This document shows positions 55,500 through 64,000 of a DNA stretch of 64,000 nucleotides, piece by piece. The position numbers and the translations under genes were made by a program. Origin of the DNA: Streptomyces flaveus. GTDB lineage: Bacteria; Actinomycetota; Actinomycetes; Streptomycetales; Streptomycetaceae. The notes beneath the pieces are model-generated. The model worked only from the letters and a program-made list of their open reading frames with translations, searched no databases and had not been told where the DNA came from. The stretch is from contig NZ_BMPQ01000004.1 in the NCBI RefSeq assembly GCF_014647675.1, forward strand, positions 124,001-188,000. The letters run 5' to 3'. Positions within the stretch are counted from its first letter, which is position 1. Each line of letters begins with the position of its first letter.

Positions 55500-56371
55500 C
55501 AACGGCCCTGCTCGACGTGAGCGACCTGCGCGTCGCCTATCCGGGACGCGGCTTCCGCGCCCGCCCGCACGAGGTGCTGCACGGGGTGTCCCTGGCGGTG
55601 GACCAGGGCGAGACGCTCGGCATCGTCGGCGAGTCCGGGTCCGGCAAGACGACCATCGGCCGGGCGGTGCTCGGCCTGGTGAAGCCCAGCGGCGGACGCA
55701 TCGGCTTTCTCGGCCAGGACATCACCCACTGCACGCCGAAGGAGCGACGCGCCCTCGCGCGCTACATCCAGGTCGTCTTCCAGGACCCGTACAGCTCACT
55801 CAACCCGTCCCTCACCATCGGCGACATCCTCAGCGAACCCCTCGTGGTGCAGGGGGCGACCGCACGCGGCGCCCGGGCGCGTGTGCACGAGCTGCTGGAT
55901 CAGGTGGGGCTGCCGGCGGACACCTTCGCGCGACTGCCGCGCGAGTTCAGCGGCGGCCAGCGTCAACGCGTCGCGATCGCCCGGGCCCTGGCTCCGGGGC
56001 CGAAGCTGATCGTCTGCGACGAGCCGGTCTCCGCACTCGACCTGTCGACACAGGCACGTGTACTCGACCTTTTCGTCGACATTCAGCGGCGTACCGGGGT
56101 CGCGTATCTCTTCATCTCCCACGATCTCGCGGTCATCCGGCATGTGAGCCACCGCGTGAGCGTGGTCCACCGAGGCGACATCGTCGAGACCGGCCCGGCC
56201 GGCCGTGTCACCTCCGAACCCGAACACCCCTACACACAGCACCTGTTGCTCGCCGCACCGGTCGCTGACCCGGTCGAGCAGCGGAACCGGCGTGTGGAGC
56301 GGCAGCGCCTGGCAGCCGCCCCTCCGACCGCAGAAACCCATCGCAACTCGCCTCTGAAACAAGGGAGCTGA
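55496..56371 (+). CDS. ABC transporter ATP-binding protein, OppF type
   Basis: A 291-residue ATPase with Walker A GESGSGKTTIGRAVLGLVKPSGG, Q-loop VFQDPYSSLNPSLTI, signature FSGGQRQRVAIARAL, Walker B LIVCDEPVSALD and switch His in FISHDL. The C-terminal oligopeptide-transporter extension (EHPYTQHLLLAAPV) is present. It overlaps the fused permease-ATPase stop (ATGA) and ends the importer operon. Confidence 0.94.
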
Positions 56372-56555
56372 CGGCGGCTCAACTCCCGCTCGGGTTCCTC
56401 CGCCGTGCTGGGCTTCGGGGAGGTGGAGGACACGCGCGCAGGCGGTAAGTGGGGTCACCCCGCGGAGAGTCTCTTACTTTCAGGTAGGTACTGATGAAAA
56501 GTTAGCGCTTCCCTCTAGAGTCGGTCGCGTACCCACCCAAGAAGGAGTGCCAATC
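56372..56555 (+). promoter_or_regulatory. intergenic region before carotenoid/stilbene oxygenase
   Basis: 184 bp. An imperfect dyad, ACTTTCAGGTAGG..TACTGATGAAAAGT, spans about 56477-56502 in a locally AT-rich stretch and is a candidate operator or promoter. AAGGAG lies eight bases before ATG 56556. No coding homology to a missing oxygenase N-terminus was seen here. Confidence 0.4.
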
Positions 56556-57614
56556 ATGGGCATCGTCGTCACCGGCGCCACACGGGTCGACACCGACTCC
56601 CTTGAGACCTACGGGGAATGGGACTTCGACGGTGCGGTCACCAGTCCCACCTTCACCGCCCATCCCCGCACCGACCCCGTGACAGGTGAGATGTTCGCCT
56701 TCGGATACGAGGCGAAGGGCCTGGCCAGCCGGGACATCGCGTACTACGTCATGGACGCTCACAGCAAGGTGCTGCACGAGGTGTGGTTCGAGGCCCCGTA
56801 CACCAGTATGATCCACGACTTCGTCGTCACCCGGGACTATGCGATCTTCCCGGTCATGCCCACCACCACCGACCTCGACCGGCTCAAGGCGGGCGGACCG
56901 CACTGGCAGTGGGACCCGTCCAGAGGAACCTGCCTCGGAGTGATGCCCCGCTACGGCACCGCAGACCAGATCCGCTGGTACCGCGGCCCGGCCCGGTGGG
57001 CCTACCACTTCTTCAACGCCCACAACGAAGGCACCACGATCCACATCGACGGCTGTGTCTCGGAGGCGCAGGCGGCCCCGTTCCTGTACCCCGACACGCT
57101 CGTATACGACGCCCCCAAGGGCGTGAGCAGGGTCACCCGCTGGACGGCCGACTACGCGGCCGACGAAGGCAACGGCTTCGAAGAGCAGGTACTCCAGCCG
57201 GAGTTCACCGAATTCCCGGTCATCGACGACCGGGTGGAAACGGGCCGGCAACGCATCGGGTTCGCGGGGGCCCGTGTCCTCGGTGACGAGCACAAGGGCG
57301 GAAACGGCATAGCGCTTCTCAACTCGATCCTCCGCTACGACTTCGACAAGCAGCAGGCCACCGGACAGTACGTCCTGCCCGAACACTTCACCTTCCAGGA
57401 ACCGGTGTTCGTGCCCCGCGACGACGACGCACCCGAGGGCGACGGCTATCTCCTGGTCCTGGCCAACAACTGGACCACGATGCTGAACGACCTGCTCATC
57501 CTCGACATCGCCGAGCTGGCCGCCGGCCCTGTGGCCACCCTCCATCTCCCCCTTCGCCTGCGCAGCGGCATCCACGGAACCTGGGTCCCCGAGCACCTCG
57601 TCCAGGCCGGCTGA
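56556..57614 (+). CDS. carotenoid/lignostilbene cleavage oxygenase, N-terminally short
   Basis: A 352-residue protein of the RPE65/carotenoid oxygenase family (usual length about 450-500). All four iron-ligand His regions are visible: FTAHPRTDPVTGE near residue 34, SMIHDFVVT near 86, YHFFNAHNEG near 153 and GIHGTWVP near the end. The first about 120 residues of the beta-propeller are missing; the gene starts right before the TRVDTDSLETYGEWDF segment, with its own AAGGAG. Family members split interphenyl or polyene double bonds. Whether the short form is active is uncertain. Confidence 0.82.
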   Translation: MGIVVTGATRVDTDSLETYGEWDFDGAVTSPTFTAHPRTDPVTGEMFAFGYEAKGLASRDIAYYVMDAHSKVLHEVWFEAPYTSMIHDFVVTRDYAIFPVMPTTTDLDRLKAGGPHWQWDPSRGTCLGVMPRYGTADQIRWYRGPARWAYHFFNAHNEGTTIHIDGCVSEAQAAPFLYPDTLVYDAPKGVSRVTRWTADYAADEGNGFEEQVLQPEFTEFPVIDDRVETGRQRIGFAGARVLGDEHKGGNGIALLNSILRYDFDKQQATGQYVLPEHFTFQEPVFVPRDDDAPEGDGYLLVLANNWTTMLNDLLILDIAELAAGPVATLHLPLRLRSGIHGTWVPEHLVQAG

Positions 57615-57620
57615 TCTCCC

Positions 57621-57658
57621 ATGTGAATTTGTGCTCACATAAAACTTGAGGGCAAGTT
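57621..57658. terminator. dyad and small hairpin between oxygenase and TetR genes
   Basis: ATGTGA...TCACAT, perfect 6-bp arms with 8 between (57621-57640), is followed by AACTTG/CAAGTT (57643-57658). Read leftward the latter ends in TTTT and could terminate the TetR transcript. The first dyad may be a regulator site or part of a terminator for the oxygenase. Confidence 0.4.
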
Positions 57659-57723
57659 CATGTGCTGCCCGCCGCTCGGCAAAGAGCTCCCTACGCGCTT
57701 GTGTGCGGCGGCAGGCCGGGGAC

Positions 57724-58371
57724 TCAGTGGCCTGCGGGGGCGCCGAGAAGGTAGGAGATGACCGCCGTCTGGAGGTGGCTGCGCAGTTCGTTCCAGGGCA
57801 GTGGGCGCTCGGACTCGAGGAACTCGCCCTGGGTGATGCGGTGCGCGATCGTGGCGTAGGTCAGGCGGAAGGCGAAGTCCAGTGCGGCCTCGGGGTCCGG
57901 ATGTGCGACGGGTGTGTGACGCAGTGCCTCGGCGAAGTGGCGGTTGCCCTCGGCGCTGACGCGCGAACCCTCGGCCCGTACCGCTTCGTGCCGGGTGCCG
58001 AGCAGGAAGAAGACGCGCAGCAGGGCCTCGTGGGCCTGGAAGGCGTCGGTGATCGCGCCGACCGCCTCGGCGATCGCCACGGCCGGGTCGCGCAGGATGC
58101 GCAACCGCTCCACGGACATGCGCTGCGTGATCTCGGCCTGGAGGGTTTCGGTGAAGGCGTGCTGGATGGCCAGCAGGAGTCCTTCCTTGTCGCCGAACCG
58201 GCGGTAGATGCTGCCGACCGCCATGCCGGCCCGCTCGGCGACGGCGGCCACGGTGAGCGCGTCCACTCCGCCCTCTTCGAGCAGGGCGTACCCGGCCTGC
58301 AGGATGTCCTGCTGTGAACGGCGGCTGCGTTCCTGGAGGGCGGCGGGCCTGCCGGTGGTGGACTCGGTCAT
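57724..58371 (-). CDS. TetR family transcriptional regulator
   Basis: A 215-residue TetR protein with an HTH at about 18-65 (SQQDILQAGYALLEEGGVDALTV, AVAERAGMAVGSIYRRFGDKEGLL). It is divergent from the exported GH78 rhamnosidase by 233 bp. It does not resemble the paralogous TetR pair at 9.6 and 50.1 kb beyond family level. The ligand is unknown. Confidence 0.88.
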   Translation of the reverse strand: MTESTTGRPAALQERSRRSQQDILQAGYALLEEGGVDALTVAAVAERAGMAVGSIYRRFGDKEGLLLAIQHAFTETLQAEITQRMSVERLRILRDPAVAIAEAVGAITDAFQAHEALLRVFFLLGTRHEAVRAEGSRVSAEGNRHFAEALRHTPVAHPDPEAALDFAFRLTYATIAHRITQGEFLESERPLPWNELRSHLQTAVISYLLGAPAGH

Positions 58372-58530
58372 TCGCGCAGTTTATCGACCGGGCTCTCTCC
58401 TCACTCGCGAGCTCGTGGTCTTCGACGACCGGGCTGACGGGCGCCGCGGCAGCATGACCTGACCTCGTCCTTGCCGCAGAACCATTGTGCTTCGGCTGAG
58501 CCTGCTCGTAAGCTTTCCACTTGGAAGGTA

Positions 58531-58544
58531 TTGAAACGTTTCAA
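58531..58544. promoter_or_regulatory. LacI-type palindrome upstream of exported rhamnosidase
   Basis: TTGAAACGTTTCAA, a perfect 14-bp palindrome with the central CG of LacI/GalR-family operators, 60 bp before the rhamnosidase start. No LacI-family gene is in the window, so the regulator would be elsewhere. Confidence 0.7.
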
Positions 58545-58604
58545 TGCCGTAGGGGAGGGACACCCCTGTTCCAGCGCGATGCGCTTACGAAAGGAACTTG
58601 AGCC

Positions 58605-61600
58605 GTGGCCGAGGAGTACAGAAGTGCGTTGAGTCGCCGACACATGCTCGGCATCGTCACGGCCGCGGCAGCGGGGGCTTCGCTCCCGCTCGCGGCCGCG
58701 CCGAATGCCGTGGCGGCGAGCACGGCAGCATCGCGCAGGCACGGTTCCGCACCCGCGGACCTGCAGGTCAACTCCCGGGTCGAGCCTCTGGGCACGGAGA
58801 CCGCACCGGCGTTCAGCTGGGTGCCTCCGATGGCCCGGCAGACCGCGTACGAGATCCAGGTCGGCACCGGACCGGGCAAGGCGGACGTCTGGCGCAGCGG
58901 CAAAGTGGCGAGTTCCAACAGCACCGAGGTGGCCTACGGGGGTGGCGCGCTGCGGTCGGAGCAGGCGTACTTCTGGCGGGTGCGGACCTGGGACGAGAAG
59001 GGCGCACCCGGCTCCTGGAGCGAGCCCGCGAGGTGGGAGACCGGGCTGCTGAAGGGTGAGAAGGACTGGTCGGGGGCTCGGTGGATCGGCGGCCGCGAGG
59101 CGCAGGACCACGACTGGAAGGACCTGACCGCGACCGTCGTCTTCCGCGGCGGCTCGGACGCCGCCGGTGGGCTGTCCCTGCTGCTGCGCGCCGAACCCAT
59201 CGGCAAGACTTGGGGCGAGGGCCTCAACTGGACCATCAAGCAGGCAGACGACGAGATGCAGCTGGTCATGAAGACCAGCCACTACGCCGGCAACACCTGG
59301 GTCGACGACGGCACCTCCGAGCCCGACTGGGGCGTCAACCACTACGACCCGCAGAGCGAGACCAACCCCACCACCGCGGGCACCCGCAGCGTTCCGGTCG
59401 GCACTGTCACCCTCCCCGTTTCGACCGGACTGACCAAGGACACTTGGGCCACTCGTGACCACACGGTGGCGGTCGCCGTGAGTGGGCTCACCGTGACCAC
59501 CACCGTCAACGGCGTCGAGGTCGACAGCCGTACGCTCACCGGCGACCAGATCCGCCGCCACGGCAGCTTCGGCTTCGGCGGCGGCACCTCCGCCACCGTC
59601 CGCAGCGTCAAGGTGACCGGCACCGGCGCCCGCGACTTCTCCGTCGACCTGACCACGGGCGCCAACCCGTTCGAGGCAGGCACTGGCACCCTCGCCGGAC
59701 TGACTTTCCCGCCCAAGAACTCGTACATCCCCGCCAAGAACGCCGTACTGCCCATCGCCAACCCCGCCCCGGTGCTGCGCCGCGCGTTCACCCTGCCCCG
59801 AGGCCGCCGCATCGCCAAGGCCCGACTGCACCTGAGCGCCGCCGGCAACGTCACGTTCACCGTCAACGGTGACCCGATCACCGTCGACGGCAAGCAGGCG
59901 AACCGTGGCCGGACCAACGTGCCCCGGCTGCTCACCGACCAGAGCACCTACGACCGCACGGTGCTGTACGACACCTTCGACGTCACCGCGCTGCTGGAGG
60001 CCGGTCGGGAGAACGTGGTCGCCGCCGAACTCGGACGCGGCTGGTACGGCGTGACCACGCCGCAGGAGTGGTACTGGCAGCTCGCCCCCTATGTCGGTCA
60101 GCCGCGCCTGCGTGCGAAGCTCGTCGTGACCTACACCGACGGCTCCGCCACCACACTCGTCACCGACAAGGACTGGCTCAGCGCGGACGGACCCACGACG
60201 TTCGACTCCGTGTACTCGGGTGAGAAGTACGACGCCCGGCGCGCGGACCGGCTGGGGGAGTGGCGCTCGCCCGGCTACCGCACCGGCCGCGACTGGCGAC
60301 CGGCCACCGTCCTTATTCTGCCCGGCAGTTGCTCCAGCCCCTCGCCCAAGTACCACGGCATGCTCCCCGCCACGACGATCCCCGACGGCTTCAAGCCCGC
60401 CGTCCTGCGGGCCCACGAGGCGGAGCCGGTGCTGGTCAACCAGACCTTGCGTCCGATCTCGATCACCGAGACGGCGCCCGGCTCGGGAACCTGGGTCCTG
60501 GACTACGGCCAGATTCTGACGGGCCTGGTCCGCCTCCAGCTCACCGGCATACGCCCCGACAAGGAGGGCCTCACCCTGCGCATCCGCGGAGGCAACCGCA
60601 TCGTCGCCGGTGACGGCACTGCCGCCTCTCCCCTCTCCGTCGAGGAGGAGAACTTCCAGCACGACGCCAACCTCCAGACGCACTACTACACCCTCAGCAG
60701 GTGGCCGACGCAGACCTGGGAACAGCAGTTCAGTCACTTCGGCTTCCGCTACCTGGAAGTGATGAACCTCGAGGCGGTTCTCGGGCGAGCCCCCGACCTG
60801 AAGCGTGACGCGGACCTGCTGACCGTCGGCGTCGCCCGCACCGGTTTCGCCCGCACCGGCACCTTCACCACGGACAACGCCCTGCTCAACCGCCTCCAGC
60901 GCAACCTGGAGTGGGCCGAGCAGAACAACCTCGTGCAGAAGCCCACCGACACCCCGTCACGGGAGAAGAACGGCTGGACCGGCGACGCCATGGCCAGCTC
61001 CGAGTCGGAGTCCCTCACCTGGGACGTCAACGCCGTCTTCACCAACTGGCTGCGCCACTTCCCCGACGCCCAGATCTCCACCGGCCAGCTCCCCATGGTC
61101 GTCCCCCTCGGCAAGGGCGGATTCGGCTACGACCACACCCCCGGCTGGAACGCCGCGTGGAAGGCGGTGCCTGCCTGGGACTCGGCGTACTTCGTCATGC
61201 CGAGGGAGCTGTACACGTACTACGGCAACAGCAGCCTGTTCGCGGAGCTCTACGACCACCAGGACACGCTCCTGAAGTACTACGAGACGCTGTTCACCGC
61301 CGAGAACGACTACAAGTTCGAAGCCTCCCTCGGCGCCTACTCCGGCGCCGAGAGCCCCGGCAGCAACGCCGTCATCAGCCTCGCCTTCTACGTCCACTTC
61401 TGCGACTACATGGACGAGGTGGGCCGCAAACTCGGCCGCACCGAACGCGCCGCCCACTACGCGAAGTTGGCGCGCACGCTCCGCAAGGCGTTCATCGCCA
61501 ACTACTGGGACGCGTCCAAGGGCCACTTCACCCAGGGCAGCATCTCCAGTGAGAACGCCATGGCCATCGCCTTCGACCTGGTCCCCGGCTCGGACCTGAA

Positions 61601-62300
61601 GCCCGACGACCCCCGCCACCTGGCCGGCACAAAGACGCTCGCCGAGAACAAGAAGGCCCTCGCCAAGCTGCTCGCCGACCGCATCGTGGCAACGGACCAG
61701 CACATCCAGAACGACATGTACGGCTCGCGCTACGAGTTCGACATCCTCAGCGAGTACGGCTACACGGACATCGCGCTCAAGGCCGTCACGCAGACCGGCC
61801 AGCCCGGCTACGTCCACCAGATCGCCAAGGGCGCCACCTCGCTGTGGGAACAGTGGACCGACCGGCTCTCGGTCAACCACCACTACCGCTCCAACGTGGC
61901 CACCTGGTTCTACCAGGGCCTGGCCGGCATCAAGCCGACCTCGACCGCGTACGAGTCGCTGCGCATCCGCCCGTACATCCCCTCGGCCCCGGTCAACAGC
62001 CGGGTCCCGAAGAACACCGAGGACACCGACCTGGCGCCCGCGACCCTCGACCACGTCAGCGCCTCGATCGACACCGTGCGCGGCAAGGTGTCCTCGGAAT
62101 GGCGGCGCCGCCCGGACGGCAGGATCGACCTCGCGGTCACCATCCCGTACAACGCCGAGGCCGAGATCTGGGTCCCCACCCAGGACAAGCCCGTCACCGC
62201 GCCCCGGGGTGTCGCCTTCGTCCGTGACGACACTTCTGGCGGTGCGGGCTACAAGGTCTACCGGGCACGGGCGGGGTCGTACCGCTTCAACGCCGGGTGA
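58605..62300 (+). CDS. alpha-L-rhamnosidase, GH78, Tat-exported
   Basis: A 1231-residue GH78 enzyme. A twin-arginine signal (SRRHMLGIVTAAAAGASLPL, Arg11-Arg12) ends near Ala37. N-terminal beta-domains with an inserted LamG-like or concanavalin-like segment (about 150-370, SLLLRAEPIGKTWGEGLNW) lead to the catalytic barrel with TPSREKNGWTGDAMASSES near 785 and SLWEQWTDRLSVNHHY near 1080. It is the only secreted glycosidase here, so rhamnose is probably removed outside before uptake. GTG 58605 follows AAAGGA by 10 bases. Confidence 0.93.
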   Translation: MAEEYRSALSRRHMLGIVTAAAAGASLPLAAAPNAVAASTAASRRHGSAPADLQVNSRVEPLGTETAPAFSWVPPMARQTAYEIQVGTGPGKADVWRSGKVASSNSTEVAYGGGALRSEQAYFWRVRTWDEKGAPGSWSEPARWETGLLKGEKDWSGARWIGGREAQDHDWKDLTATVVFRGGSDAAGGLSLLLRAEPIGKTWGEGLNWTIKQADDEMQLVMKTSHYAGNTWVDDGTSEPDWGVNHYDPQSETNPTTAGTRSVPVGTVTLPVSTGLTKDTWATRDHTVAVAVSGLTVTTTVNGVEVDSRTLTGDQIRRHGSFGFGGGTSATVRSVKVTGTGARDFSVDLTTGANPFEAGTGTLAGLTFPPKNSYIPAKNAVLPIANPAPVLRRAFTLPRGRRIAKARLHLSAAGNVTFTVNGDPITVDGKQANRGRTNVPRLLTDQSTYDRTVLYDTFDVTALLEAGRENVVAAELGRGWYGVTTPQEWYWQLAPYVGQPRLRAKLVVTYTDGSATTLVTDKDWLSADGPTTFDSVYSGEKYDARRADRLGEWRSPGYRTGRDWRPATVLILPGSCSSPSPKYHGMLPATTIPDGFKPAVLRAHEAEPVLVNQTLRPISITETAPGSGTWVLDYGQILTGLVRLQLTGIRPDKEGLTLRIRGGNRIVAGDGTAASPLSVEEENFQHDANLQTHYYTLSRWPTQTWEQQFSHFGFRYLEVMNLEAVLGRAPDLKRDADLLTVGVARTGFARTGTFTTDNALLNRLQRNLEWAEQNNLVQKPTDTPSREKNGWTGDAMASSESESLTWDVNAVFTNWLRHFPDAQISTGQLPMVVPLGKGGFGYDHTPGWNAAWKAVPAWDSAYFVMPRELYTYYGNSSLFAELYDHQDTLLKYYETLFTAENDYKFEASLGAYSGAESPGSNAVISLAFYVHFCDYMDEVGRKLGRTERAAHYAKLARTLRKAFIANYWDASKGHFTQGSISSENAMAIAFDLVPGSDLKPDDPRHLAGTKTLAENKKALAKLLADRIVATDQHIQNDMYGSRYEFDILSEYGYTDIALKAVTQTGQPGYVHQIAKGATSLWEQWTDRLSVNHHYRSNVATWFYQGLAGIKPTSTAYESLRIRPYIPSAPVNSRVPKNTEDTDLAPATLDHVSASIDTVRGKVSSEWRRRPDGRIDLAVTIPYNAEAEIWVPTQDKPVTAPRGVAFVRDDTSGGAGYKVYRARAGSYRFNAG

Positions 62301-62312
62301 CATGACGACAGA

Positions 62313-62351
62313 GAGCCCCGGAGAGCCGTCCGTACGGTCACTTCGGGGCTT
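62313..62351. terminator. bidirectional terminator hairpin
   Basis: GAGCCCCG near 62313-62320 pairs with CGGGGCTT near 62344-62351 (core AGCCCCG/CGGGGCT), lying between the rhamnosidase stop and the convergent oxidoreductase stop. Confidence 0.6.
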
Positions 62352-62365
62352 GCTCTCGGTCTCGG

Positions 62366-63298
62366 TCAGGGGACCAGGACGATCTTGCCGCGGGTGTGCC
62401 GCTGCTCCAGCTCCGCGAAGGCGTTGGTGACGCGGTCGAGCGGGTACGTGGCGGCGATCGGGATCTCGACGGCGCCCGAGGCGACCAGATCGACCAGCTC
62501 CACCAGGATCTCGCGTGCGGTCGCGTTGTGGCGGCCGTCGGTCCTGGCACCGATCTCCGCGGCGCGTTCCATGGCGACGGTCGTCTGGATGCGGTCCGGC
62601 TTGATGCCGAGGGCGACCGCGAGGTCGAGGTACTCGGGCCCGTAGAGGTCGATGAACGCGTCGATTCCGCTCGCTCCCGCGGCCTGTTCGAGCCGCTCGC
62701 GAAGGCTGTCTCCGTACGGCACCGGGATGACGCCGTGCCCGTCCAGCCACTCGGCGTTGGCCGGTGAGGCGATGCCGAGCACGCGCACTCCCCGGCCGGT
62801 GAGCATCTGCACGAGGAACGAACCGACCCCGCCCGCGGCAGCGGACACCGCGACGGTCTCCCCGGGCTGGACGGCGACGGCGCGGGCGGCGGCGTAGGCC
62901 GTGGCGCCGACCATGTGCAGGGCGCCCGCCACCTCCCAGCTCGCCTGAGGCGGCTTGGCCACCAGCCGGTCCGCCGGGACAGCCAGGTGCGTCGCGTGCG
63001 CGCCCGCCGCCGGCGTCCAGCCCAGTACCTCGTCGCCGACGGCGAGTCCGCCGGCCTCGGCACCGACTGCCACGACGACCCCGGCGAGGTCGCTGCCCTG
63101 GCCGGAGGGGAAGTCCAGCGGGAACAGGTGCTGGGCCACTCCCGAGCGGAGCACCGCGTCGAAAGGGTTGACGGCCGCGGCCCGCACCTCGACGACGACT
63201 TCTCCGGGCTCCGGCTCGGGCATCGGGACGTCGGTGACGTACAGCGCGTCACGATCGCCGTACTGGTCGAAACGCACTGCCTGTGCTGTTCGGTTCAT
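62366..63298 (-). CDS. NADPH:quinone oxidoreductase-like (MDR family)
   Basis: A 310-residue medium-chain reductase of the quinone-oxidoreductase branch: VRAAAVNPFDAVLRSG, FPSGQGSDLAGVVVAVG and the NADP motif VSAAAGGVGSFLVQML near 155. It lacks the zinc-binding residues of alcohol dehydrogenases. It is divergent from a MarR gene with two matching palindromes between, a common arrangement for quinone or electrophile stress genes. Confidence 0.9.
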   Translation of the reverse strand: MNRTAQAVRFDQYGDRDALYVTDVPMPEPEPGEVVVEVRAAAVNPFDAVLRSGVAQHLFPLDFPSGQGSDLAGVVVAVGAEAGGLAVGDEVLGWTPAAGAHATHLAVPADRLVAKPPQASWEVAGALHMVGATAYAAARAVAVQPGETVAVSAAAGGVGSFLVQMLTGRGVRVLGIASPANAEWLDGHGVIPVPYGDSLRERLEQAAGASGIDAFIDLYGPEYLDLAVALGIKPDRIQTTVAMERAAEIGARTDGRHNATAREILVELVDLVASGAVEIPIAATYPLDRVTNAFAELEQRHTRGKIVLVP

Positions 63299-63321
63299 GG
63301 CTTCTCCGCGATGTGTTTCGA

Positions 63322-63370
63322 TTCAAATTTGAACGCGCCGCTTACGATAGGATGAGAGTTCTAATTTGAA
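63322..63370. promoter_or_regulatory. paired MarR operators
   Basis: TTCAAATTTGAA (63322-63333, perfect palindrome) and TTCTAATTTGAA (63359-63370) differ at one base and lie in the gap between the divergent oxidoreductase and MarR genes. They are AT-rich 12-mers of the size expected for MarR dimers. Confidence 0.75.
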
Positions 63371-63389
63371 CAACATGGAGGGGTGTGGC

Positions 63390-63923
63390 GTGGGTCATAC
63401 GCGATGGCTGAACGAGGAGGAGAAGCGTGCCTGGACGGCCTTCACCACCGCGCACGCGCTGCTGTACCGACGGCTGGAGCAGCAGCTCAAGCGCGATTTC
63501 GGCCTGTCCGGCCTGCAGTACGAGATCCTCGCCCGGCTCAGTGGGGCCCCCGACCGGGAGATGCGGATGGCCGAACTGGCCTGCGCCCTGGTCAACTCCA
63601 AGAGCGGGCTGACCTATCAGATCGGGCAGATGGAGAAGGCCGGGCTGGTGCGCCGGCGCTCCTGTCCGAGTGACGACCGTGCGGTCTTCGCGGTACTCAC
63701 CGACGAGGGCATGGCTCTGCTGGAGCGGGCCGCTCCCAGCCATGTGGACACGGTCAGGGAACTGCTCATCGACGTGCTCACGCCCGAGCAGGTACGGGCG
63801 CTCGCCGACGGACTTGGCGAGGCGAGCCGCCGCATGGCCGCCGGACCCGGCGAAGCGAGCCCTCCCGCGGCCGGAGAGGCCGCGTGCTCCGGCGCCGAGG
63901 CTGTTGCCGACCGCGGCGCGTGA
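63390..63923 (+). CDS. MarR family transcriptional regulator
   Basis: A 177-residue MarR protein with a winged HTH at about 40-110: LQYEILARLSGAPDREMRMAELA, NSKSGLTYQIGQMEKAGLVRR, and the wing SDDRAVFAVLTDEG. GTG 63390 has GGAGGGG six bases upstream; ATG 63375 and TTG 63366 lie upstream in frame but within the operator. It probably represses itself and the divergent oxidoreductase. Confidence 0.9.
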   Translation: MGHTRWLNEEEKRAWTAFTTAHALLYRRLEQQLKRDFGLSGLQYEILARLSGAPDREMRMAELACALVNSKSGLTYQIGQMEKAGLVRRRSCPSDDRAVFAVLTDEGMALLERAAPSHVDTVRELLIDVLTPEQVRALADGLGEASRRMAAGPGEASPPAAGEAACSGAEAVADRGA

Positions 63924-64000
63924 AGGTCACCGCGGCCGTCGCTCACCCCCGGTCGGGCGGCCGGTGCATGCCCGCGCCGGCATCGGCCGCCGCGTCCTGC

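Noticed and set aside
56372..56555. Missing N-terminus of the oxygenase in another frame
   Set aside because: The 184 bp contain no sequence resembling the family's first propeller blades, so a simple frameshift does not explain the short protein.
57621..57640. CRP-type binding site (ATGTGA...TCACAT)
   Set aside because: The spacer is 8 rather than 6, and the site lies between two converging 3' ends, so a promoter role is unlikely. It is kept only as part of a possible terminator.

Overview
The window is GC-rich actinobacterial chromosome, most likely Streptomyces. It has frequent GTG starts and ATGA/GTGA/TGATG gene overlaps, five TetR regulators plus one GntR and one MarR, a Tat-exported enzyme and a mycofactocin cluster. 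I see no tRNA, rRNA, insertion sequence, phage or CRISPR. About 56 genes are supported, plus two gene relics. One real gene, the 49-residue mftA, is very short.

Layout. (1) 1-3.9 kb: end of an amidohydrolase, an MFS efflux pump divergent from its TetR regulator with two operator palindromes, and an SDR. (2) 3.9-12.3 kb: glycoside module 1, with an intracellular GH78 alpha-L-rhamnosidase, a sugar-type MFS permease, a GH1 beta-glucosidase, a TetR regulator and a GH2 beta-glucuronidase that keeps the glucuronate-recognising N-x-K motif. (3) 12.3-19.8 kb: a TetR divergent from a compact seven-gene operon for a molybdenum hydroxylase (L, M and S subunits plus CoxG-like), a mycofactocin-type SDR, a cytochrome P450 and its 3Fe-4S ferredoxin, closed by a strong hairpin. 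(4) 19.8-23.4 kb: a LacZ-type GH2 beta-galactosidase flanked by two relics, the C-terminus of another glycosidase and an internally deleted solute-binding-protein gene. (5) 23.4-28.6 kb: mycofactocin genes mftABCDEF in order. (6) 28.8-50 kb: a large catabolic block with an aldehyde dehydrogenase, a hydroxyisobutyrate-type dehydrogenase, five SDRs, three crotonase-family enzymes, two CoA-transferases, an acyl-CoA ligase, four acyl-CoA dehydrogenase-type proteins, a thiolase and a GntR regulator. (7) 50-62.3 kb: a TetR, a peptide/glycoside-type ABC importer with a permease-ATPase fusion, an N-terminally short carotenoid/stilbene oxygenase, another TetR, and a Tat-exported 1231-residue GH78 rhamnosidase. 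(8) 62.3-64 kb: a MarR-controlled quinone-oxidoreductase-like gene.

How it may work together (inference). A roughly 94-bp promoter element occurs three times with nearly fixed spacing. It lies in front of the beta-glucuronidase (10.3 kb), the relic plus beta-galactosidase (23.3 kb) and the ABC importer (50.9 kb). Two TetR regulators with near-identical DNA-binding regions sit beside copies 1 and 3. The glycosidase set (exported rhamnosidase; cytoplasmic beta-galactosidase, beta-glucuronidase, beta-glucosidase and a second rhamnosidase) matches the sugars of rhamnosyl-galactosyl-glucuronyl glycosides such as soyasaponins. The P450, molybdenum hydroxylase, mycofactocin SDR and a beta-oxidation block resembling isoprenoid or steroid side-chain catabolism could then degrade the aglycone. 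Arabinogalactan side chains carry the same three sugars and are the main competing explanation. The substrate cannot be proved from sequence alone.
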